Shown here: positions 47,846 to 58,758 of the stretch, in pieces
How positions within the stretch are numbered: position 1 is the first letter of the stretch
Layout: each line of letters starts with the position of its first letter
Assembly (NCBI RefSeq): GCF_037975245.1
Contig: NC_092582.1
Span: 24,840,077 to 24,904,076, forward strand
DNA length: 64,000 nt
Source: Apostichopus japonicus
Lineage: Eukaryota; Echinodermata; Holothuroidea; Aspidochirotida; Stichopodidae
Direction: 5' to 3'
Notes under the pieces: generated by a model
Told to the model about the DNA's origin: nothing
The model's database searches: none
What the model saw: the letters and a program-made list of their open reading frames with translations, nothing else
Program-made: the position numbers and the translations under genes

Positions 47846-48480
47846 GAACGAGACTAAACGGACAGACTGCATAGGGCTGTTTTCAAATCGCTTGGAACAC
47901 CCAACCTGTGTAACCTATTTAGAAGGTTTCAATGGAACTAACTCCTCGCCAGGTCCTACGGGACGAAAAGAGGGCATGGGCAGGGCCTCGGGGGGCAGTT
48001 CCCCAGGCGCTCAACTATGAATTCTCTTTCTTTTTTCTTCTGTCATTCAAAATCAAACATGTGAGAATCGAACTAAATGCACACGTGTACAATTTGGCGG
48101 TAACATGACACAAAGTGTACAATATATATATATATATGTGGGAAAGTAAGGATGGCGGAATAACACGGACCCTCAGGCTGGAACAGTACGGTTGAAATAT
48201 TACACATTTATCTATATAAGATCTATATATGGTTTTCGAGGGTTTTTCGCTATATGTTCATGATGCATGCATGTTCTCCTAAGCCTTTACTATCCTTTGT
48301 TAACCTGAGGCTCAAATTGTGACAAGCTCCAAAACTTTTAAAATATTCATGATGGTTTCACTATATACTCTTCAAAACTTCCGTAAAATCTTAATGTTAT
48401 TTTCCACTCTGAATACATGGTTTGTACGTTATAAACTAGTTCAAACAAGTACGTTTTGATCTCTATTGCTATAACGATTT
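47846..48480. other. Unannotated sequence after the minisatellite
   Basis: A 38-codon frame (near 47907-48020) ends in a Gly/Ser/Pro-rich tail but has no recognised domain. A short TA run lies at 48121-48136. No gene is called. Confidence 0.35.
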
Positions 48481-48487
48481 TACTCAC

Positions 48488-48628
48488 TCTGATATTTTCC
48501 GACAAATATTTCGTAATAGCGCCATAAATTTGTAACGGTATCCCATGTCTCCGCTGTAATGATGTGCTGTTCAATTGTACGTCCAACAGAACATTTTGCA
48601 GGAAATTCCACGAGAAAGCCGTTTGTTG
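48488..48628 (-). other. Candidate internal coding exon, 47 codons
   Basis: An open frame reading QQTAFSWNFLQNVLLDVQ then QRRHGIPLQIYGAITKYLSE ends exactly at an AGA|GTGAGT donor. An AG acceptor (ATTACGAG) can be placed 141 bases upstream, giving a phase-0 symmetric exon, though its pyrimidine tract is poor. Composition looks protein-like (helical, amphipathic), but I do not recognise the family and found no partner exon. Confidence 0.3.
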
Positions 48629-48849
48629 CTCGTAATATATAGTTTATATTCTGTAACCCGCTTTCTCATTATTGTAGTGCGCGTGCACGCTACAATATTG
48701 ACTTTACTAGCCAAGTGAACGATACCTACATGACTGGACGTTGAAACTTAAAGTTTCAAATAGTCAATGGATATTTGCAGTTTCAGAGGCTAGCTGCGTA
48801 GCCAACTTATTCTGAGCCTGTCACGGCACTCACTAGCGCCCTCACTTGA

Positions 48850-50025
48850 ATTTGAATTGAATTGGAATTGGAATTTATTGTCCACAATCGGAAATTCGGC
48901 TTACACAGGTCGTAAACGCAAAAATAGCAATAGTATAAGTATCAATAGACTGCGATACACATACAGTAATACAAACATATATACAGCAAGTCCTACAATT
49001 ATGAAACTTATCTTCTCACTGGTGAATTAAATATATGGATAGAATTAGGCACAAATGAGTATCTGTAGCGGGCCCTAAGTGTACGTGGTGGGCATAAACG
49101 CAGTCCAGATCGGTTGTAATTGTAGTGCTCAAACAAAGAGTGTTTTGGGTCTTGCATGATTTGTTTCACTTTATTGCAGACCCTCTCATGATACAAGCAC
49201 TCAAACAATTAAAGGTACCGTAAGTGAACACCGATTACCCACTGAGCAACTTCCCTAGATTGCTCAAGCATCTTCACATCGATTCTTGTACCATTGGCAA
49301 AGTAACAAATTATGTTGTACATCAAAACACTTTGAATGAGGGATTTATAGAACTAGGTCATGATTGTTTTATCCACTCTGAGGTTATTTAGTTTTCTCAA
49401 GAAATACGGTACAGCCTTTGATTTGCTTTCTTATGGACAATTGTGGCATTACCAGACCAGTCAGGTTTGTTACTCAGCATGATTTCTAAGTACTCATGTT
49501 TACCTACTTGTTCTACTTCAACATAGATGGGAGAGTGAGTTACTGGCTTGCGACGGAAATCTATAATCAGCTCCTTAGGTTTGGTCACATTAAGTTGTAA
49601 CAAATGATCATCGCACCACTGTGGTGGCGTATGAGTCAATGTCATCTGACAGGTAACCAGTAATGACAGTATCATCCGCATATTTGATGACGCTACAATC
49701 ACTGGTCATACTCTGACAGTGGCTGGTATACAGGGGGAAAGCCAGGGGGGAGGACACAGCCCTGAGGCGCACCTACACTTAAAATCAATACCCCTGAGTA
49801 GACATCGCCTACCTTCACCCTCTGAGGTCTATTTCTAAGGAAATCATTAATCCATAGGGTAATTGGGGGGGGGGGGCACAGTATGCGATTAAGTTAGCTG
49901 TGAGAAACTGTGGGACAATTGTGTTGAATGCACTAGAAAAGTCTATAAAAGTAGATCTCGCATACTGCCTATCTTTATCTAAATGAGAGTAAATCAAGTT
50001 GTGCAGATATGTCAACACCGCATCA
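48850..50025 (-). mobile_element. 5'-truncated non-LTR retrotransposon (CR1/Rex1-like reverse transcriptase), decayed
   Basis: Minus-strand pieces of reverse transcriptase occur in order. They are [20 protein letters not shown] (49815-50018), GAPQGCVL, the catalytic box KYADDTVITGYL (YADD at 49671-49682), WCDDHLLQLNVTKPKELIID, and a C-terminal part ending RSGLRLCPPRTLRARYRYSF (49008-49208). They lie in different frames, so at least two frameshifts disable it. The 3' end carries a short AATTC/AATTCC-type simple tail (48845-48875), common in this clade. The 5' half (endonuclease) is missing. Confidence 0.82.
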
Positions 50026-50104
50026 TCATCATCATCTTTGTAGGTACTTACATGAATACTCCATCATGTGTTGTCCGATCAAAAAATAACACCATGAATA
50101 ACCG

Positions 50105-50585
50105 GAAAGGTCTTCCTATAATACTGCAAGCACTACATGCGCACTACAATACTGCGTATTTGCAAAGTTCTTCCTGTAATACTGCAAGCACTCCATGCGC
50201 ACTACAATACTGCGTATTTGCAAAGTACTTCCTATAATACTGCAAGCACTCCATGCGCACCACAATACTGCGTATTTGTAAAGTTCTTCATATAATACTG
50301 CAATCACTCCATACGCACTACAATACTGCGTATTTGCAATTTCTTACTACAATACTGCAAGCACTCCATGCGCACTACAATACTGCGTATTTGTAAAGTT
50401 CTTCATATAATACTGCAATCACTTCATACGCACTAAAATACTGCGTATTTGCAAAGTACTTCCTATAATACTGCAAGCACTCCACGTGCACTACAATACT
50501 GCGTATTTGTAAAGTTCTTCATATAATACTGCAATCACTTCATACGCACTAAAATATTGCGTATTTGCAAAGTTCTTCCAGAGCA
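50105..50585. repeat. 58-bp tandem repeat, about eight copies
   Basis: Units such as TGCAAAGTTCTTCCTGTAAT, ACTGCAAGCACTCCATGCGC, ACTACAATACTGCGTATT. The period is 58, measured between successive TGCAAAG words. Copies alternate between two slightly different types toward the 3' side. Confidence 0.9.
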
Positions 50586-52470
50586 AGGAAACTATCGCCT
50601 AGGACCTCGGGAAAGTTAGTATGTGCCACAATGTTGAATTTCTCTTGAAATACAAGGAAACACACAACTTCATTTCATTGATTTATATTTTCGCAGCCAG
50701 ATGAACAATTTCACATAATTGTCTATATTAATATATCACATAGTTGAGAAACCAAGGAAGTGTTCTAGGAAGCATCGCCGCTTACCTAATTCCTACCGGT
50801 ATTCCTTCCCCCTCCACACCCCCCCCCCCCACCCCCAGCCTTCTCAGCAGGCACTGTTTCACCAATAAATATTTTGCAAAATGTATATAATTTTTACTCG
50901 TAATAGTTTAATATATTCGCATCATGAAACCGCTCCCCTGACGGGTACGACGGAACTCAGTACCTTGTAAATAAAATCATTTCAGATATGGGGTGGTTAG
51001 GGCAGTTGTACTTTCAAACATGTTCGATTAACGCAAATTTACCCCTCAATTTACATCTTATTCTCAGATATTTCAAATTCTTATTCAGAGTATCCAACAC
51101 TATTTTTTTTTTACATCGGTCATCCACGTACATTCTTTTTCAAGTATCCAGATTTGGTTTTCGGTGATCGCATATTAAAGATTTGGCTTATATAAATTTC
51201 AGTTCAGTTCTGAGTCGGCAGTTTCAGTGTATTATCTTTTCAAATGATCATTTTAAATCGACTTGACACAAGTCTATTATTTATACCCCTACTGGGCGAA
51301 AATAACAAAAGGGTCAGTACGCCACCACTCTGAAACAGGCAGTTATTACGTGCTCGACCTACGTGCTGTAGACTACACATAACTCAAGGCAACACTTTAC
51401 ATTACTTATGCTATATGATTCACACTTCGCTTGGCAACGATACACAGTTATATTTCACATTTGCTTTTGATGAGTTTCTTACCCTTTCTGATACCTGTCA
51501 AATCAGAGCGATAAATGGTCAGCAAATGGATACCTTAAATCTATAGATCGTTCGTTGCTTGTATTTTCATGGATCCGCCTTTTCAACTGTAAGTTACTTC
51601 GAACTGCCTTTGACTATTATTGTCATGTCGTTGTTACGAAGAGATCACTGGTAACCTGAGACATTCCTTGCATTGTAGTCTGTAGGGTAACTTAATTGTG
51701 CTAGCCTAACTCCCAGAGATATGTGCGTAGCCTACACATACTGACATAGTGTTCCTGCAATGATTATGTACAGCAAGACAGTATAAGGTAGGACAGTGTT
51801 ATACTTGTTATAGACTAGGCCTAAGCTACCTATGGCCTAAGCTAAATCATTTTTATTCTACAGTCAGCATGAACCAAAGGTTGATAATAGGCCATGCCAA
51901 GCAGGTATAGCCTCAGTTACTTACTGTAAGTACTGAATTACTGTCATGCCACTGCCAGTGGTGATGAAAAAATATGCATTTCCGCCAATGTTATTTTAAG
52001 TAGGCCCACTGACTATGGTGCTTTAGCAATGTTAAGGCTTAGTGTTATATTATTTTGTTCATACTGAAGGGTAAGGCCATCCTTTGAAAGTTTGATGGTA
52101 GTGATCAAAACTGCCCCAAACCTTGCTCCAGGGTACCTGTTCATTATACATTTGAGTGCAGAGTGACTCAGTTTTACTAGGCTCATGGCCTTTATACAGT
52201 AGGCCTTTAAGCTTCTTTATGTCCAGTCATCTGTTTAGTAAGACTGAACAAAGTCTTTTTGTTTTCGTCAGTTATTCTTAACTTATTTCTTGAGTAAATC
52301 TGCATGTACAGGGTTATATCAACTTAGACAGCTTTGTAGTCATGCACTTATAACTTAAGTGTAGCAGCTGCCTGTTACAATGAGCCTATACATGTCTCAT
52401 CTTACTCATATCATACAAACAAGTATGGCAGACTTTGATGGGCTCACACAACACCTAAAACTTCAGCAAG
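50586..52470. other. Non-repetitive stretch before the BEN-carrying transposon
   Basis: Contains a C-run (50818-50831). An ATG near 51570 opens MDPPFQ and ends at a GTAAGT donor, which could be a first exon, but no compatible partner was found. TAGGCC-type words are frequent (51800-51860). Confidence 0.35.
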
Positions 52471-53365
52471 TACAGTACCGCTTTTAAGTAAATGAGAAAA
52501 CCGCGCTCTTAATCGCGCTCTGTGCGTTTAAACCGCGCTCTATCTTTTGTTAAAACCCGCATTTAAATGCAGTTAATTGCGGGGAACTGTTTATCAGAGC
52601 GCAGATTCCGTCGGAAGGCTTCCCTAATTCTATTCATGCCAGCTAAAAGTGTGAAGTTCATTGTTACCGTCAGACGGTCAATGGCTGTAATCCTACTTAA
52701 TTCCTTCCAATCCGGTAACAAAAGAATATCGATCTTCGCCGGTAGAAAGAAGACCGAGGGTTTATACTCGGCCAAGGGAAGGGATAGTGTATAAGCACGT
52801 ATCTTATACTGTTTAAATTCAACGTACAATACAAATGTTCAAGTGGGAGCAAAACAGTTGGTTTGATGAGTGAAACGTTAGCAAACAGAATTCCCGCGAT
52901 TGCTGCGAACAATAAAAATTGCAGATTAAGTGAAAGCCGAATTGATCATTTCTCGTGGCTAGAACAGTACAGTATAATGTTCTTGCAAGTAATACGGGCG
53001 ATTCGCGCACATGTTACATTACGGAACTGAGTTGGTACTCAGTTGTATACCGCACTGTGACATTGCACGTTGTCACTGCCCTTGGAATTCTCAAAGTATA
53101 CAGCTTCACGGGTACTGTTCAAAACAACACTTCAAACGTTTTTGCACGTTCTCATTTAGTTTGCATCGGCCGATCCTACCTCTAAGCCTACATCAAAAGT
53201 TACGCCGTATACACCTGGCAAGAAAACCACGATAACCTTAAATGAAAAAACAATATATTGCACTTGAAGATCTGACTTCCCTCAAAATGCAATGATAAGG
53301 TCTACCCCCAGTACTTCTTGATACATTGAGTTTCCAATTACTAGTCAAAAATATTTTCTGAAAAA

Positions 53366-53884
53366 AAGTACGATATTTTTCACAAAAATTGATGATTAGA
53401 TAAGTGCTTCCTGACAATCAACGAGCCGCCCCGAATTCGCTCCGCTTACGTATAACTTCTATATATATTGCACGTGGAAAACCTGAGTTTTTACACACAG
53501 AATTCCCATTGACATTGGTCACGGAACATAAGTAGGTCATCGACATTCGAACTTGGCAACTTGCCCAAGTTCATTGCACCATGGGAACAACACAACAAAT
53601 TGTACATGATTGTACATTTTCTAAAAAACGTACGATATTTTTCAAAAAAATTGATGATTAGATAAGTGCTTCCTCACAATCAACGAGCCGCCCCGAATTC
53701 GTTCCGCTTACGTAAAACTTCTATATATATTGCACGTGGAAAACCCGAGTTTTTACACACAGAATTCTCATTGACATTGGTCACGGAACATAAGTAGGTC
53801 ATCGACATTCGAACTTGGCAACTTGCCCAAGTTCATTGCACCATGGCAACGACACAACAAATTGTACATGATTGTACATTTTCC
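53366..53884. repeat. 262-bp direct duplication in the transposon
   Basis: Copies at about 53366-53622 and 53628-53884 share GTACGATATTTTTCA, GCCGCCCCGAATTCG, TTGCACGTGGAAAAC and CCCAAGTTCATTGCACCATG with few differences. Confidence 0.85.
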
Positions 53885-54714
53885 CGCCATCTGGACGCCA
53901 AGTTATAACTTTTGGTGTAATATGCAAATTATGAATGGTAGTGTACTGCGCGGTTAAAACTTAAACTATTGCGACACACAAAAATTATGTGTGTTGTAGA
54001 AGTAACTTTTGTTTCAAATGTAAAGTACTGTATGGTAGGCCTACTATAATTTATAAAAGACGGTTTTCCTCAGGCCATAGGGAAAAGGGATGTTTCGGTG
54101 AACTCGATCTCTTTAGTACTTGGATACTTAAAATGACCATGTACATGCAGTTTCTATTTCTCTTTAGTAAGCTCTAATCATCATTTTTATCCTTTGCGGA
54201 TCTTTATTGGAATAAATTCGAAATGTATTGCTTGACGCCAGTATTTAACGGTAAGCATTTCTTAAATTGTCGACTGAGCTGCAAAATCCATTTTCAAACA
54301 AGTCTGTTAATTTTCATGAAGGTTTTATAAAAAATCGACATACAGCTAGGGAACAAAAGCTGTTCTATAGTATCCATATAAAATACATGTTTCTCGTACT
54401 GAGATCTGAAAAAACGGGCGGCCATTTTTCTTCTTTTCATGCGCTGCTACTAGTTTGGAATATGTTCCAACCTTTACAAAATAATTTTTAAGGATAGTTT
54501 AGATTTCTTGTAATCCGAAAAGAAACTCGGGAATCAGGAAAAAAGGAGGCCCATCAATTGCGCGGACGAGAAACATGTTTTGAATTTAACCGGCCCTGCT
54601 TCAAATTTGTTGGGTGGAAGTTCTTTTTTCTTTTCATTCTGCTGGAACCAATGGTAATTTATATAAAAAATTCACACAAGAAACGCTTAGTAACACTTTA
54701 TTATTTCTTCAAAA

Positions 54715-55053
54715 TGTTGCCAACTATTTAAAGTAAACTTATCCTCCGTCATAACAGAAATAAGACCTGAAGTTGTGCTGTCGTCTCTTTCTGAACAGGG
54801 AGATCCATGTGGTCTTGCCAGATATTTAATGCGTAAAATATTCACACCGTATGAGCTTTTAAATTGTAATGTTAATGGGATTAAGAAAAATGCACTTAAT
54901 AAGGATAGGGTATTTGCAATTAGGAAGTGTATTATGGAGCAGTTTCATGTACCACTTCACATTCAGAAAAGAGTTTGGGGACAGTTCGTTAAAAAGATGG
55001 ACACAGCCAACAGAAATGCTAAGAGATACTTAGCAATGGCAGTCAAATCTTGA
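54715..55053 (+). CDS. Single BEN-domain protein, about 112 aa, inside a transposon
   Basis: The frame from ATG at 54715 to TGA at 55053 is uninterrupted. It begins MLQLFKVNLSSVITEIRPEV, then GDPCGLARYLMRKIFTPYEL, NCNVNGIKKNALNKDRVFAI, and ends with VWGQFVKKMDTANRNAKRYL. Order and key residues follow the BEN domain (LAR-LM--F---EL-NCNV-G; W---V--M---NR--KR), a DNA/chromatin-binding fold found in BANP, BEND proteins and insensitive. The domain fills nearly the whole frame. An acceptor-like CTTTCTGAACAG (to 54798) could instead make it a terminal exon starting at Gly-Asp-Pro. It lies between the inverted repeats of the 52471-56390 element, so it may be transposon cargo or a captured host exon. 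Targets are unknown. Confidence 0.72.
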   Translation, partial: CCQLFKVNLSSVITEIRPEVVLSSLSEQGDPCGLARYLMRKIFTPYELLNCNVNGIKKNALNKDRVFAIRKCIMEQFHVPLHIQKRVWGQFVKKMDTANRNAKRYLAMAVKS

Positions 55054-55663
55054 AGTACAGTATTTTTGGGTATATTCCATTTTCCTTTTTTTTTTGTCAT
55101 CATATATTTAAGTTATTCTTGATGTGAAACCTTTGAAGGCTGTAGTCAAAAAGAACTACATGTTAATTTTGATCCCTTGCATGGTAATTTTAATATTTTA
55201 CTTATTGTATTTTTCAATGTTGTTGCCTTTGTAAGTGCAATGTTTCCTAGTCTAATAGACAGTGTGTTGCTTTTAGTTTGCTTCTCTAAGTGTGACACTG
55301 TTGTACTGTTTTCTTTTATAGTATTAATTTATTTGCTTTGTGAGTGCAAAGCTTCCTAGCCTAATGTGTGCCTAAATTTTCTTTTAGAATTTTTAAAAGA
55401 TTTACAGAAAATACAGACTGTTTGTTTCTTTTTAGTTTGCATTTCTAAGCTTTAACAATGTTGCATGATTATTCTTATTTTATAATAATTTGCTTTTTTT
55501 TAAAACAAGCATTTGTGCTTAGAATTCTTTTTCATTTTGGTTTCCAGGATATAACTACAATTATTCTCTTTACAACTCCTTTCAGTTAGTGACAACCTTC
55601 GCATTCGTAAGCCTATGAACAGAACTCTATAAAAAATAAAATAAAATCAGTGCAACGTTTCCT

Positions 55664-56105
55664 GGCCTAATGTGCCTAAAGTTCACACAAAACGCGGGGC
55701 CTAATGTTACTACTTAAAATGATATGTTACCCCGAAAGGATAAGGCACGAAGTTTCCTTCTTGCTTTTTATTACTTCTGGTAACCATAACATATTGGGGA
55801 ATAAAATAAAAACGTATAAAAAAGGTTTTGCCCTTCAACACGAAACTATTCTCGTTTAAAACTTTCAGTCGAAGTCGTGAACTTCGTACTCGTACACAGG
55901 CCTAATGTGCCTAAACTCAACACAAAACGCGAGGCCTAATGTTACTACAAAAAATGGTCCGTTAATATTACGGCGAAAGGGTAAGACACGAAGTTTCCTT
56001 CTTGCTTTTTATTACTTCTGGTTACCAGAACATATCGGGGAATAAAATAAACACGTATTAAAAGGTTTTGCCCTTCAACACGAAACTATTCTCGATTAAA
56101 ACTTT
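55664..56105. repeat. 235-bp direct duplication in the transposon
   Basis: Copies start at GGCCTAATGTGCCTAAA (55664) and GGCCTAATGTGCCTAAA (55898). They share CGAAGTTTCCTTCTTGCTTT and CCCTTCAACACGAAACTATT. Confidence 0.85.
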
Positions 56106-56390
56106 CTTTCCGTCAAAGTTGGTAAACTTCGTTTAAAATTGTGATGTTTATAACGGGTGTTGGTTACAAGCGATAGGTTTACACTACCTCCACGCTATGA
56201 ATAGCGTTGTATCGATCGGTTCACTCCCATTGTGTCGGTGGTGAATAGCGAGCGAGGGGAATTCGCGTTCCTTTGTTTGGAACGCGGGGAAATCGCGTTC
56301 CTTTATATGGAGCGCGGTTAAGTACAGTTAAGCTGCGTTTTGCGCTGAATCGCGCTAATCTCTTCCAATTTACTTAAAAGCGGTACTGTA

Positions 56391-57442
56391 TGAAGTATTG
56401 TATCAGCGATTTTGTTATGTTAGGATAAAATTTGGTTTTGAAACGAAAAACAAGTCCGAAATCAATATTGCAATGATAATGTCAAACAAAGATTTGGAAG
56501 AAATATATGCTGTCGCAACACTTATACAGTACATACGAGGCACAGCTCAGATGTTCATTGAGGTTACTTTCCCAAGCTTATAAAGCTTTTGCCCAGAAGA
56601 CAAGCTAACTTTCTATCCAAAGTAACGTCATTACTAAAGCTGCTGTATGGGAATTGTTTGGGACAACATGGGTACAGCCAGCATTTCAATGAATCTGCGA
56701 CATGTTTTAGGTTGCTCAACTCAGTCTTTTAGGAGATAAAGTTTGCTTTGCACAGAAATATTATTTTTCCAGCACTTGTGTGTTTCGTAGCAGAATGTAA
56801 ATGTGTAGCAGAAGTTGGAAAGTTGTCATGTTACATGTTGTACTACAGTATCTAACTACAATTTCAGCTCTAGACTATAATATAGCATCATTAGTGACAA
56901 GTGAATAAATGGTTTTGGCAAATAGAAACATATTCCTCTCTGATAATTAAGAAAGGACTCGTAATGCAGAAACCTTTGTGGTTTAGTCGTTATTAATTTT
57001 ATTTGTCGTCCAGATTATCTCGGGCTGTCTTAGTAACATTTTTCAACAAGCTCGGATGTTTAACATACAGAGTATGATTCACATATATATTACTGTAAAC
57101 ATGTTGTGGAAAGTTCATAATAATGACTCTTCAAACATTGAATTTATCTATAATTTTAGTATGAATTTTTAATTGTACTTTAGTTTTTCCTCACTTTGTT
57201 TTTATCCCTGCAGATTTCCGCACACTTTATAATCTGTTAGTTTACTGCTCCCAGGCCTTAATATTGTGCCAAGTCATATTTTGGTGTTGCTATCAGCAAA
57301 GATCGAGAACCTACTTGAGTCAAAGAGTAGTAATAGAGACAGTGATATCAACAGGAATTCTTGTAAGCCGGGAGAATCTTCCAGACTGTGAGAATGTAAG
57401 GCTGAGCCCAGCCCAGCCTTGAACTATATTCTGAACTAAATC
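56391..57442. other. Region upstream of the calcium-sensor start
   Basis: No recognisable exon or repeat. A GCCCAGCCCAGCC stretch precedes the NCS start by about 35 bases and is probably 5' UTR. The promoter was not located. Confidence 0.4.
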
Positions 57443-57506
57443 ATGGGTAAAAACTCCAGTAAACTGTCAGCGTCGGACGTGAAAGACCTCCAAGACTGTA
57501 CTTATT
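57443..57506 (+). CDS. ncs1: ncs1 coding exon 1
   Basis: 21 codons plus one base. The ATG is followed by Gly2, as required for myristoylation. The donor GTAAGT is ideal. Confidence 0.8.
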
Positions 57507-58758
57507 GTAAGTAATTGATAATTTGGTGTCACTCTTTGATTAAGAGATGAATGTGGGTGGGGCTGGAGGAGGGTAGGGCTGGAGGGGGATGTGTTTGATC
57601 TGGTTGCCATCAGCAGGTAAATTATGATACATTGCTTTGCATTGAGACTTTAGAGGACGACATTGAATCGCATACCTGACATGTTACATCAAAATGGCAT
57701 GTTGAATTTTGGTGAAGGCTGTGATTTGTGGCACTTTTTTAAAACAAAAGTACAGTTGATTTGGGAAATTTGGTTTGGTACTACTGCTCTGTAACTACCA
57801 TACAGTATATGTGTGTGTAAGTATGTTATGTGGCATGGTAAATTGACTGATATACAAAGTGTTAGTAAAATTAAAGGGAATTTTAAGTTTAGTTAATGAA
57901 GTTGAAAATGCCTGTTTGGTGTATCAGTGGAATCTCACTACAGTACTGTACCTACTGTAAGTATTGCTGTATGTGATAATTACAGTATGTGATGTGACTG
58001 TTACTGTTTCTGATTTAAGCAGCCACATGGCTATTAACTGTACAGTATGTGGTGTAAACAGCCACATGGCTGTTAACTGTATGTGGTGTAAACAGCCACA
58101 TGGCTGTTAACTGTGGTGTAAACAGCCACATGGCTGTTAACTGTATGTGATGTAAACATCCACATGCTGTTAACTGTGGTGTAAACAGCCACATGGCTGT
58201 TTACTGTATGTGATGTAAACATCCACATGGCTGTTAACTGTATGTGGTGTAAACAGCCACATGGCTGTTAACTGTGGTGTAAACAGCCACATGGCCACTT
58301 GGCTGTTTACTGTATGTAATGTGAACATCCACATGGCTGTTAACTGTGGTGTAAACAGCCACATGGCTGTTAACTGTATGTGGTGTAAACAGCCACATGG
58401 CTGTTAACTGTGGTGTAAACAGCCACTTGGCTGTTTACTGTATGTGGTGTAAACAGCCACATGGCTGTTGACTGTACAGTACAGTATGTGATGTAAACAT
58501 CCACATTGCTGTTAACTGTATGTGATGTTAATAACCACATGGCTATTTGCTGTACATATAGGCACATGACTGTTTACTGTATGTGATGTGGCAGTTTACT
58601 GTACTTGATATGGCAGTTTACTGTGATGTGGCAGTTTACTATACATGGATTGTAAACTGTATACTTACATACATGTCTAATGTACAGTTTTATTAATACT
58701 GTTATTATAATGTTTCCTTTCTTTCTTTTGCAGTTGATAAAAAGGAATTGCAGCAATG
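57443..58758 (+). CDS. ncs1: NCS-1/frequenin-type neuronal calcium sensor, first two coding exons (partial)
   Basis: Exon 1 (57443-57506) encodes MGKNSSKLSASDVKDLQDCT and Tyr, then one base, to donor TATT|GTAAGT. Exon 2 (58734-58758) is only 25 bases between TTTCTTTTGCAG and CAATG|GTAAGTG and encodes the Phe split codon, DKKELQQ and two bases of the next codon, expected to be Trp. The MGKxxSKL start is the N-myristoylation signal of the NCS family. TYF and QQW agree with frequenin/NCS-1 (MGKSNSKL...TYF...VQQW) better than with hippocalcin, VILIP or recoverin. The four EF hands lie in later exons not found in this window, so intron 2 exceeds 5.2 kb. NCS-1 acts at membranes in Ca2+-dependent control of secretion, PI4-kinase and channels; here that role is inferred from family membership. 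Confidence 0.78.
58020..58640. repeat. Palindromic minisatellite in ncs1 intron 1
   Basis: Units of roughly 27-35 bases (CTGTATGTGGTGTAAACAGC plus CACATGGCTGTTAA). Each is centred on AACAGCCA-CA-TGGCTGTT, an inverted repeat with 8-bp arms. At least eight perfect copies occur, plus AACATCCA and ACTTGG variants. Minus-strand frames through it are not genes. Confidence 0.9.
58734..58758 (+). CDS. ncs1: ncs1 coding exon 2 (25-nt microexon)
   Basis: 25 bases with a strong pyrimidine tract (TTTCCTTTCTTTCTTTTGCAG) and a GTAAGTG donor. It joins exon 1 in phase to give TYF-DKKELQQ. Confidence 0.78.

Larger units (their letters stand above)
52471..56390. mobile_element. TIR DNA transposon, 3.9 kb, carrying a BEN-domain ORF
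   Basis: The ends CAGTACCGCTTTTAAGTAAA (from 52473) and its exact complement (to 56388) form perfect terminal inverted repeats. Weaker similarity continues inward through GCGCG-rich sequence. TA lies outside both ends, so a TA duplication is possible; nothing longer matches. Inside are two pairs of direct repeats (period 262 near 53366-53884; period 235 near 55664-56105) and the BEN ORF at 54715-55053. No DDE transposase was recognised, so the superfamily is undetermined. Confidence 0.75.

Noticed and set aside
58170-58567. Minus-strand frames with WLFTPHTVNS repeats
   Set aside because: Translation of the palindromic minisatellite in the ncs1 intron.
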